A DNA stretch of 64,000 nucleotides. Source: Burkholderia sp. IMCC1007. GTDB taxonomy: Bacteria; Pseudomonadota; Gammaproteobacteria; Burkholderiales; Burkholderiaceae. A program made the position numbers and the translations under genes. This document shows positions 19,846 through 26,608 of the stretch, in pieces. The notes under the pieces are model-generated. The model made no database searches and was not told the origin of the DNA. It worked only from the letters and a program-made list of their open reading frames with translations. Within the stretch, counting starts at the first letter, position 1. Every line of letters begins with the position of its first letter. The DNA lies in NCBI RefSeq assembly GCF_027257875.1, contig NZ_JAPVQY010000013.1, positions 1-64,000 of the forward strand, in the 5' to 3' direction.

Positions 19846-20691
19846 ATGTGTCTGATTGCCTTCGACTGGCAGCCTGATGCCGCCGCCGGTCCCGTCTTTA
19901 CCCTCACCGCCAACCGCGACGAGTTCTTTCGTCGTACGAGTGCGCCGCTTTCATGGTGGGAAGACGTCCCGGGCGTGCTGGCCGGCCGCGATCTCGAAGC
20001 CGGCGGCACGTGGCTCGGCGTGTCGCGCGACGGCCGCTTCGCGGCGCTGACGAACTACCGCGCGCCGTTCGACATTCGCGCGGGCGCGCCGACCCGCGGC
20101 AAGCTCGTATCCGACTTCCTCGGCGGCGAGTCGGTCGCGCCGCTCGATTACCTCGGCGAACTGGCCGAGCACGCGGCCGTGTACAACGGCTTCAACCTGC
20201 TCGTCGGCGACTGGAAGCGCCGCGAGCTCGCATGGCTCTGCAACCGCGCGGCCGAAGGCGAAACCGGCGTCGCCGCGCCGGTGGCGGTCGCCGCCGGCGT
20301 GCACGCGCTGTCGAATGCGCGGCTCGACACGCCCTGGCCGAAAGTCGTGCGCAAGCGCGCGGAGCTCGGCACGCTGCTGACCGACAACCCGACGCCGTCG
20401 CTCGACGAGCTGATCGAGCTGATGCGCGACACGCATGTCGCCGACGACGATGCGCTGCCGCACACGGGCATCCCGATCGAGCGCGAACGCGCGCTGTCCG
20501 CCGCGTTCATCGAAACGCCCGAATACGGCACGCGCGGCACCACCGCGCTGCGCGTGACGATGAAGGAAGGCGTGCGATTGACGGTCGACATCAAGGAACG
20601 CTGCGACGACGACGGCTCGCACCGCACCGTGCGGCCGGGCACGTTCGAGCGCGCGTTCACGTTCGACATCGACGCGACGAAGCCGCGCTGA
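19846..20691 (+). CDS. NRDE-family (TANGO2-like) protein
   Basis: 281 residues. The N-terminus is MCLIAFDWQP with the signature NRDE at residues 23-26 (LTANRDEFFRR), then the characteristic GGTWLGVSRDGRFAALTNYR and LSNARLDTPWPKV segments. This is the NRDE/TANGO2 family; Cys2 would become N-terminal after Met removal, as in Ntn-hydrolase-like folds. Bacterial function is not settled; eukaryotic TANGO2 has been linked to heme and lipid handling. No signal peptide. It follows ygfZ on the same strand and converges with a GNAT gene. Confidence 0.9.
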   Translation: MCLIAFDWQPDAAAGPVFTLTANRDEFFRRTSAPLSWWEDVPGVLAGRDLEAGGTWLGVSRDGRFAALTNYRAPFDIRAGAPTRGKLVSDFLGGESVAPLDYLGELAEHAAVYNGFNLLVGDWKRRELAWLCNRAAEGETGVAAPVAVAAGVHALSNARLDTPWPKVVRKRAELGTLLTDNPTPSLDELIELMRDTHVADDDALPHTGIPIERERALSAAFIETPEYGTRGTTALRVTMKEGVRLTVDIKERCDDDGSHRTVRPGTFERAFTFDIDATKPR

Positions 20692-20705
20692 ACGGGCGCG
20701 CGGCG

Positions 20706-21146
20706 CTACGGCGCGCGCGCCATCTCGACGTGCCGCACGCCGACTTCGACGAACGGTTCGCCGACGGCCGCGAAGCCGTGCCGCTCGTAAAACGACACCG
20801 CGGCATCCAGCGCGTAGAGCCGCACGACCGGTTCGCCGCGGTGCCGCGCCGCATCGAGCAGCGCGTGCAGCACGGCCGACCCGGTGCCCTGCCCGCGCGC
20901 GTCGGCCAGCACCGCGACGCGGCCGATCGTGCCGGACGGCAGCAGCCGCCCGGTGGCGATCGCGCGACGCGCACCGGTCGCCGTGTCGACCCGGTACGCG
21001 ACCGCATGCAGCGACAGCGGATCCTCGTCGTCGAGCTCCCATTCCGGCGGAATCCGCTGCTCGCGCACGAACACCGCATCGCGGATACGCGCGGCATCGC
21101 CGCCCAGCACCGCCCAGTCGCCCGTTTCCACCCAGCCGTCGGTCAT
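20706..21146 (-). CDS. GNAT-family N-acetyltransferase
   Basis: 146 residues from the ATG at 21146. The acetyl-CoA-binding motif A is visible as IGRVAVLADARGQGTGSAVLHAL, with the following VRLYALDAAVSFYERHGF segment. The N-terminal part (IRDAVFVREQRIPPEWELDDED) matches the ElaA/YjgM-like group acting on small molecules. The substrate is unknown. It lies 40 nt downstream of the alpha/beta hydrolase gene on the same strand, so is probably last in that unit. Confidence 0.88.
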   Translation of the reverse strand: MTDGWVETGDWAVLGGDAARIRDAVFVREQRIPPEWELDDEDPLSLHAVAYRVDTATGARRAIATGRLLPSGTIGRVAVLADARGQGTGSAVLHALLDAARHRGEPVVRLYALDAAVSFYERHGFAAVGEPFVEVGVRHVEMARAP

Positions 21147-21186
21147 CGCTTCCTCCGCGCGGCACCGCACGCCGCCTCAAACGTGA

Positions 21187-22146
21187 TCAAGCGTCGTCGA
21201 ATGCGGCCCTGAGCGCCGCGACCGCGTCGGCATGCGCGGCCCGTACTTCGGGCACGTAGCCGCCCATCTTGAAGAACTCGTGGATCATTCCCGGATAACA
21301 GACCAGCGTGACCGTGTTGCCGGCCGCGCGCAGCTTGTCCGCGTATGCGGCGCCTTCGTCGCTCAGCGGATCGTATTCGGCCGTCGCGATCCATGCCGGC
21401 GCGACGCCCGCGAACGACGGCGCATCGCGCTTGCCGTCGAGCGGCGCGAAGCGCCAGTCGTCGCGATCCGACCGGTCGCGGACGTATTGCCCGAAGAACC
21501 ACTGGATCGTGTCCTGCGTCAGCAGGTAGCCGCTCGCGAGGCGCGCGTGCGATTCGGTGTCCTGGTGGCCCGTCACGCCCGGATAGATCAGCATCTGCAG
21601 CGCAAGATCGATACCCGCATCGCGCGCGAGCACCGCGCAGACGGTCGCCAGCGTGCCGCCCGCGCTGTCGCCGCCGACCGCCAGTCGCGCGGCGTCGATG
21701 CCGAATGCCGCGGCCTCGCGATGCAGCCAGCGCAAGGCGTCGTCCGCGTCGTTCACCGCGGTCGGGAATTTGTGCTCGGGCGCGAGCCGGTAGTCGACCG
21801 ACAGCACCGCGCACTGCGCGTCGCGCGCGAACATCCGGCACAGCGCGTCATGCGTATCGATGCTGCCGACCGTGAAGCCGCCGCCGTGGTAGTAGACGAG
21901 CGCGGGCAGCGGTTCGGCGAGGCTCGGCTCGACCGGCAGATACAGCCGCGCGCCGATCGTGCGGCCGTCGCGCGTGGGCACGACGCACGCTTCGATCGAA
22001 TGCATCGGCGCCGGCGCGACGTCGAGGATCGGCGCGCTCTTCTCGTACGCGGCGCGGGCCTGCTGCGGTGTCTGCTGGTGATAGGACGGACGTTTCGCGC
22101 GTTCGACCATGTCGAGCACCTGGGCGATCTTCGGATTCAGCGGCAT
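21187..22146 (-). CDS. Alpha/beta hydrolase, hormone-sensitive-lipase-like esterase
   Basis: 319 residues from the ATG at 22146. The oxyanion-hole motif HGGG is at residues 87-90 (YYHGGGFTVGS), the nucleophile elbow GDSAG has Ser161, the acid is Asp259 or Asp263 in AEYDPLSDEG, and His289 lies in GMIHEFF. These are the marks of HSL-family (family IV) carboxylesterases. No signal peptide, so a cytoplasmic esterase of unknown natural substrate. The coding frame is fused to upstream sequence without a stop, but homologous proteins begin at MPLNPKIAQVL. It follows an NADP-dependent oxidoreductase gene by 59 nt. Confidence 0.92.
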   Translation of the reverse strand: MPLNPKIAQVLDMVERAKRPSYHQQTPQQARAAYEKSAPILDVAPAPMHSIEACVVPTRDGRTIGARLYLPVEPSLAEPLPALVYYHGGGFTVGSIDTHDALCRMFARDAQCAVLSVDYRLAPEHKFPTAVNDADDALRWLHREAAAFGIDAARLAVGGDSAGGTLATVCAVLARDAGIDLALQMLIYPGVTGHQDTESHARLASGYLLTQDTIQWFFGQYVRDRSDRDDWRFAPLDGKRDAPSFAGVAPAWIATAEYDPLSDEGAAYADKLRAAGNTVTLVCYPGMIHEFFKMGGYVPEVRAAHADAVAALRAAFDDA

Positions 22147-22205
22147 CGGTGAGGACGGCGCTTGGCGCCGTGAACGGACAAGCGTCACATGATGCCACGC
22201 GCGGC

Positions 22206-23204
22206 TCACACGAGTTGCACGAGCTGCTTGCCGAAATTGTGGCCCTTCAAAAGGCCGAGGAACGCGTCCGGCGCGCGCTCGAGCCCGTACGCGATCGTCT
22301 CGCGGTAATGCAGCTGCTTCGTCGCGACGAGTTCGCTCAACTCCGCCAGCGCGGGCGGCCATGCGTCGGGATGCTCGAACACGATGAAGCCCTGCATCGT
22401 CAGCCGCGAACGCAGGATCAGGCCGGGGTTCGCGAGCGGTGCGGCGGCGCCGTCGTAAGCGGAGATCATTCCGCACACGGCGATGCGGCCGAACGCGTTC
22501 ATCCGCGCCATCGTCGCGTCGAGCACCGCGCCGCCGACGTTCTCGAAGCAGCCGTCGACGCCGTCCGGCGTCGCGGCGGCCAGGTCGTCCGCGAGCCGGC
22601 CGGCCTTGTAGTCGACGCACGCGTCGAAGCCGAGCGTATCGACCACGTAACGGCACTTGTCGGGGCCGCCCGCGATGCCGACCGCGCGGCATCCGGCGCG
22701 CTTCGCGAGCTGGCCGACGACGCTGCCGACCGCGCCGCTCGCCGCGCTGACGACGACGGTGTCGCCGGCCTTCGGCGCGATGATCCGGTTCAGCCCGACC
22801 CACGCGGTCACGCCCGGCATGCCGGTCACGCCGAGCCATGCGGACAGCGGCACCCGCGACGTATCGACCTTGCGCAGCCCGCTGCCGTTCGACGTGCCGT
22901 ACTCCTGCCAGCCGAACTGGCCGACCACGTGCTCGCCGACCGCGAAATCCGGATGCCGCGACTCGACCACCTCGCCCGCCGTGCCGCCGATCATCACTTC
23001 GTTCAGCGGCTGCGGCTCCGCGTACGACTTCGCGTCGTTCATGCGGCCGCGCATGTACGGATCGAGCGACAGGAAATGGTTGCGCACGCGCAGTTCGCCG
23101 TCGGCGAGCGGCGCGAGCGGCGTCTCGACGAGGCGGAAGTCGTCGGCGCTCGCGGCACCTTGCGGGCGCGACACGAGCAGGATCTGGCGGTTGACCGTGT
23201 TCAT
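22206..23204 (-). CDS. NADP-dependent MDR-family oxidoreductase (CurA/YncB-like)
   Basis: 332 residues from the ATG at 23204, with a GGAGG ribosome-binding site. It lacks the zinc ligands of alcohol dehydrogenases and resembles zinc-independent medium-chain reductases such as prostaglandin/leukotriene reductases and E. coli CurA. Features: NHFLSLDPYMRGRM near residue 45, GMPGVTAWVGL, and the nucleotide-binding VVSAASGAVGSVVGQLAKRAGCRAVGIAG split around residues 155-185, with C-terminal GLLKGHNFGKQLVQL. It probably reduces an enone or aldehyde double bond with NADPH. First gene of a unit with the alpha/beta hydrolase and GNAT genes; a terminator separates it from the thioesterase upstream. Confidence 0.92.
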   Translation of the reverse strand: MNTVNRQILLVSRPQGAASADDFRLVETPLAPLADGELRVRNHFLSLDPYMRGRMNDAKSYAEPQPLNEVMIGGTAGEVVESRHPDFAVGEHVVGQFGWQEYGTSNGSGLRKVDTSRVPLSAWLGVTGMPGVTAWVGLNRIIAPKAGDTVVVSAASGAVGSVVGQLAKRAGCRAVGIAGGPDKCRYVVDTLGFDACVDYKAGRLADDLAAATPDGVDGCFENVGGAVLDATMARMNAFGRIAVCGMISAYDGAAAPLANPGLILRSRLTMQGFIVFEHPDAWPPALAELSELVATKQLHYRETIAYGLERAPDAFLGLLKGHNFGKQLVQLV

Positions 23205-23266
23205 TGCTGCCTCCTTCGTTTTCATTTGCGCGGCGTTGCGGCCGCGGGAGCCCGCGCGCCGATGCC

Positions 23267-23305
23267 CCAAAACGAAACGGCCCTGCCTGTCACCGGGCAG
23301 GGCCG
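23267..23305 (-). terminator. Intrinsic terminator after the PaaI-like thioesterase gene
   Basis: A CGGCCCTGCC/GGCAGGGCCG stem with an 8-nt loop; on the minus strand it is followed by TTTCGTTTT. It divides the Dabb-thioesterase unit from the oxidoreductase unit. Confidence 0.8.
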
Positions 23306-23318
23306 CGCGTGGCAGCGC

Positions 23319-23798
23319 TTACGCGTCGCTCGGGCCGGGCTGCGCGTCCGGCACCGTGCGCGTGCGTTGCCGCTTGATGTCGCGGCCGACCGCGAGCCGC
23401 CGCATGTACTTGAACGTGCCGAGCGCCTTCGCGACGAAGTTGCCGTCGCTGTCGCGCACTTCGCCTTCGCAGTACGCCATCGTCGTCGACCGATGCATCA
23501 CGCGCCCGTAGGCGCGCAATTCGCCGCGTCCGGGCTGCATGAAGTTCACCTTCATCTCGACCGTGACGACGCCGACGCCGTCATCGGTCAGGCTGCGCGC
23601 GGCCATCGCGAGCGCGATGTCCGACAGCGTCATCGTCACGCCGCCATGCGCGATGCTCCACGTGTTCATGTGCCGTTCGTCGAGCGGCAGCACGATCTCG
23701 CTCGTGCCGTCCTTCGCGGAGACGAGGCGCACGCCGAGCAGGTCGACGAACGGGCTTTCGATCGACGGACCGTCCGTCGGGGATGCCGCGTCGCTCAT
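23319..23798 (-). CDS. PaaI-like hotdog-fold acyl-CoA thioesterase
   Basis: 159 residues from the ATG at 23798. The hotdog helix carries IAHGGVTMTLSDIALAMAAR, with the family His-Gly-Gly and Asp. VGVVTVEMKVNFMQPGRGEL forms the substrate-side strands. Such proteins hydrolyse aromatic or medium-chain acyl-CoA thioesters. The extended C-terminal ~20 residues are basic (KRQRTRTV). The start overlaps the Dabb-protein stop by four bases (ATGA), implying translational coupling. The substrate is unknown; no phenylacetate genes are nearby. Confidence 0.9.
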   Translation of the reverse strand: MSDAASPTDGPSIESPFVDLLGVRLVSAKDGTSEIVLPLDERHMNTWSIAHGGVTMTLSDIALAMAARSLTDDGVGVVTVEMKVNFMQPGRGELRAYGRVMHRSTTMAYCEGEVRDSDGNFVAKALGTFKYMRRLAVGRDIKRQRTRTVPDAQPGPSDA

Positions 23799-24109
23799 CG
23801 TGCGCTGTCGGACAGATAGTCGACGCACTGGCGCGATTCGGCCACCGCCACGACGAATTTCTTCACTTCCTGGTGAACCGGGTGCACCTGGTACGCATCG
23901 AGCGCGGCCTGGTCCACGAAATCGGACACGAGCACGACGTCGCTGGTCGCATCGAGACCCGGCGTCGCCACGCCGACGTCGAGCTGCAGGATCCCGGGCA
24001 CGAGATCGCGGCAGCCTTCGAGCTTTTCCTTCAGCTTCAGCGCGTTCTGCGCGCGCGTGCCGCCTTCGGCCGATTCCTTCAGTTTCCACATGACGATATG
24101 TCTGATCAC
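23795..24109 (-). CDS. Dabb-family stress-responsive alpha/beta-barrel protein
   Basis: 104 residues starting at a GTG at 24109 (read as IRHIVMWKLKES, the standard Dabb N-terminus). The small ferredoxin-like fold is recognisable from IVMWKLK, the VSDFVDQAALDAYQVHP helix and the terminal CVDYL strand. Dabb proteins are dimeric; some are cyclases or decarboxylases, many have unknown roles. Its stop overlaps the thioesterase start, so the two are co-translated. The GTG was preferred over the downstream ATG because homologues have the MIRH start. Confidence 0.88.
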   Translation of the reverse strand: MIRHIVMWKLKESAEGGTRAQNALKLKEKLEGCRDLVPGILQLDVGVATPGLDATSDVVLVSDFVDQAALDAYQVHPVHQEVKKFVVAVAESRQCVDYLSDSAR

Positions 24110-24487
24110 TTCCGTTGCTCCTGTTCGTCGGGTTCGCGATGCCGGCTCGCCGCGCGGCCAGCAGGCGATGCGCCCCCGTCATGTCGTTTGTCGGTCTGCA
24201 CTATTTGCCGGCGGTCGCGGGCGGCCGGCACGACGCCGGCAGGAACCGGATGTCGTCCGACCTTCCAGCGACGATACGCGCTTTTCGCCGCGTCGACATG
24301 CGGCGACACGATGCGGCAAATGGCGGCAGGCACCAAGCCTACCAAACTTGGCGGCTCCGATGGGCCGATCGTGCGGCGACCGGCCGGCGTCCGTGCCGGA
24401 TCGCCGCGGCCGAGCAACGGCGCGCGTTTTGGTTAGAACGGCAGGAACGCGATTTGCAGAGTCATTTCGCCTATCGCGTTGCGTCGC
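24110..24487. other. 378-bp non-coding interval upstream of the Dabb gene
   Basis: No credible gene. The minus-strand frame across 24106-24417 has no recognisable domain and an Arg/Pro-rich composition typical of shadows. A small CCAAG-N9-CTTGG dyad at 24333-24351 may be regulatory. The 3' end of the DUF3592 gene bounds it on the right. Confidence 0.4.
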
Positions 24488-25489
24488 TCAGGGAGCCTTG
24501 CGCCTCGTCCCGCGTTGACGCAACGCATCCAGCGCAGTCCAACCGCCAAAGCCCGCGCCGCCTGCGACAAACGGCAATCCGATCGCGCTCAGGATCAGGA
24601 TCGCCCCCCACTGCTCGCCGAAGCTGCGCACGACCGCGCGGTCGGGATTGCGGGGATCGTAGAGCACGCGAACGGTGTCCCCGGTATTCAGCGTATCGCT
24701 GGACGACGAACCCTGCGCGAAAGTGACGATCCGGCCGGTGTCCGTCCTGAACGTGACGATCGCCGAGTACAGGCGGACGGCGCCTCGATCGCTGCGTTTG
24801 CGTTCCGCCATCTCCACGATCTGCCCGGTCGTGTGAACGTAATCGCGGATTTCCTTCTGGTTGTGCAGGTAAAGCGCGCCCGCGCCGCCCAGCAGGCCGG
24901 TACCCAGCAACAACGGCAATCCGACGACGAGCGCGAGCCCGGCCATCATGCTCATTTCCTCGGATTCAGGTCCGACACCGGTGCTGGATCCGGATTTCGC
25001 ATCGGGCGCAGGGGCGGCGGCTTGCCCATGTTCAGAAGACGACGAGCGATCGCGCCCGACCAGCACACCGATCCCCGCAAACACGGCACCCAGAATGGTC
25101 AGGATTCCTACGCCGAACCACCGCTCGAAAAACCCGGCGAATATCACGCCGTCGGCCGGATGCGCCGGGTCGTAATAGAGCCGGGCCTTGTCGCCCGGAT
25201 CGGCGCGCGGCGACGTCGTGGCGAGCCGCCCCGTCACCTCGACGGTTTCGCCGCGGGTGGTGACGAACCGATAGACGGTGCGGTAGTGGCCGACGTCGTC
25301 GCCGTCGTGTGAAAACCCGACGACGACGGCTTCGGTCTCCGTCATGCGCGAAGTCGCCGAGATCGATGCATAGAACCAGACGGCGGCACTCAGCAGAAGC
25401 GCGACACCGACCAGCAAGAACGCGTTCACGCGTCGGCGCGGACCAGCACATGCCACCTCGGCCGTGTACGGATCGTCATGCTCGCTCAT
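24488..25489 (-). CDS. Duplicated DUF3592 membrane protein of the vgrG module
   Basis: 333 residues from the ATG at 25489. It contains two copies of a DUF3592-like unit, about residues 20-150 and 190-320. Each has a hydrophobic segment, a soluble beta-rich part ending in a VRVLYDPRNPDRAVV / ARLYYDPAHPADGVI motif, and a closing hydrophobic segment. About four membrane helices are predicted. The copies are separated by a Ser/Ala-rich linker. Its start overlaps the stop of the FGE-like gene by one base (TGATG), so translation is coupled. Last gene of the vgrG unit. Function unknown; an inner-membrane partner or immunity protein for the preceding putative effector is inferred from position only. 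Confidence 0.85.
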   Translation of the reverse strand: MSEHDDPYTAEVACAGPRRRVNAFLLVGVALLLSAAVWFYASISATSRMTETEAVVVGFSHDGDDVGHYRTVYRFVTTRGETVEVTGRLATTSPRADPGDKARLYYDPAHPADGVIFAGFFERWFGVGILTILGAVFAGIGVLVGRDRSSSSEHGQAAAPAPDAKSGSSTGVGPESEEMSMMAGLALVVGLPLLLGTGLLGGAGALYLHNQKEIRDYVHTTGQIVEMAERKRSDRGAVRLYSAIVTFRTDTGRIVTFAQGSSSSDTLNTGDTVRVLYDPRNPDRAVVRSFGEQWGAILILSAIGLPFVAGGAGFGGWTALDALRQRGTRRKAP

Positions 25490-26562
25490 CACGGTCCCGC
25501 CGGCCCGCCCTGATTCAGCGCGCAACGGAAGCCCAGCTCGACGGCTTTCTTGTCCGGCTGCTCGCCGCGGCGATCGATCACGAGCCGCACGCGGCTGTCC
25601 GTCCCGTTACGCACGCTGCGCAACGTGCCCGTTGCCGGGCCGCGCGGGTTCGCCTTCGGGCTGCGGCTGTAGTAGTTCTGGTCGAACCAGTCGTAGGTCC
25701 ATTCGCGTCCGTAGCCGAACACGTCCGACATGCCGATACTGTTGTCGCCATAGGTACCGACCGGACGGCTGATCGACGGCGTCGGGCTCTTGTCCCGGCC
25801 CATGCGCACGATGGTGTCGTCGAGGTCCGTGAGACCGTATTTGCCATCGACGACCGGAACCGCCTTGCTGGGTATCACCCACAGCTCCCCACGCGAGCGC
25901 GCCGCGTATTCCCACTGTGCCTCGGTCGGCAAGTCCACCGGCGCGTTCAATTCCTTGCCCAGCCACGTGCAAAAATCGCGGGCCTGCTTCCACGTCACGT
26001 CGCCTGCCGGAAAATCGGGGAACCGAAACTGGAACTTGAAAGCCGAGTCGGTCATGATCGGCGGCAAATGATTGGCGCGCGTATAGATGTCGTACTGCGC
26101 GTACGTGACCCGGTGCTTGAGAATCGAATAACTGTCGAGCGTCACGTCGTGCGCAGGCGCCGCGCCGTCGTTCGCCGAATAGGGCTGCTTCTCGGCGGAT
26201 TTCTCGGGGCCGAAGTCGCCCATCAGGAACGTGCCCCCCTTGACGGCCACCCATTCCCTGGCGATGTCGCGACGGAAATCGGCAAGCTCCGTGTCGGTTG
26301 GCGCGGGCAACGACCGGAAGTAATCCTGCAGAATCCGGATGGTGTCGTCATGCACCTTTCCAAACGTCCACTGGACGGCCACGCTGATGTGCTCCCACAC
26401 ATCGTGCGGCGGCGACGGCGTCGTAATTTCCCGGATCAGACGCTCCTTGTCCGGCGGTGCATTCGTGTCGCTCGCAGCCATCGCGACAGACGACAGGAGC
26501 AACGCGCCGCCGATCACCCACCGCTTCGGTTTTCCCCGCAACGACTTCCGCAAATCACTCAT
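25489..26562 (-). CDS. Secreted FGE/SUMF1-fold protein, probably non-catalytic
   Basis: 357 residues from the ATG at 26562. A Sec-type signal peptide (KRWVIGGALLLSSVAMAA) leads to a formylglycine-generating-enzyme (SUMF1) domain from about residue 110: VKGGTFLMGDFG, VTLDSYSILKHRVTYAQYDIY, DVTWKQARDFCTWLG, LPTEAQWEYAARSRGE and C-terminal VELGFRCA. The usual GNVWEW is replaced by GYGREW, and the two copper-binding cysteines before the LGFRC motif are absent, so formylglycine synthesis is unlikely. It lies 46 nt after the 699-residue putative effector and overlaps the DUF3592 gene. FGE-like proteins recur in T6SS effector loci; here a periplasmic binding or immunity role is inferred, not shown. 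Confidence 0.85.
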   Translation of the reverse strand: MSDLRKSLRGKPKRWVIGGALLLSSVAMAASDTNAPPDKERLIREITTPSPPHDVWEHISVAVQWTFGKVHDDTIRILQDYFRSLPAPTDTELADFRRDIAREWVAVKGGTFLMGDFGPEKSAEKQPYSANDGAAPAHDVTLDSYSILKHRVTYAQYDIYTRANHLPPIMTDSAFKFQFRFPDFPAGDVTWKQARDFCTWLGKELNAPVDLPTEAQWEYAARSRGELWVIPSKAVPVVDGKYGLTDLDDTIVRMGRDKSPTPSISRPVGTYGDNSIGMSDVFGYGREWTYDWFDQNYYSRSPKANPRGPATGTLRSVRNGTDSRVRLVIDRRGEQPDKKAVELGFRCALNQGGPAGP

Positions 26563-26608
26563 CAATCTCGACCTCACCGTTCATGCATTCTCGTTCAGCG
26601 CTGCGCCG

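Noticed and set aside
24106-24417. 103-codon minus-strand frame upstream of the Dabb gene
   Set aside because: No recognisable domain, Arg/Pro-rich, and no good ribosome-binding site.
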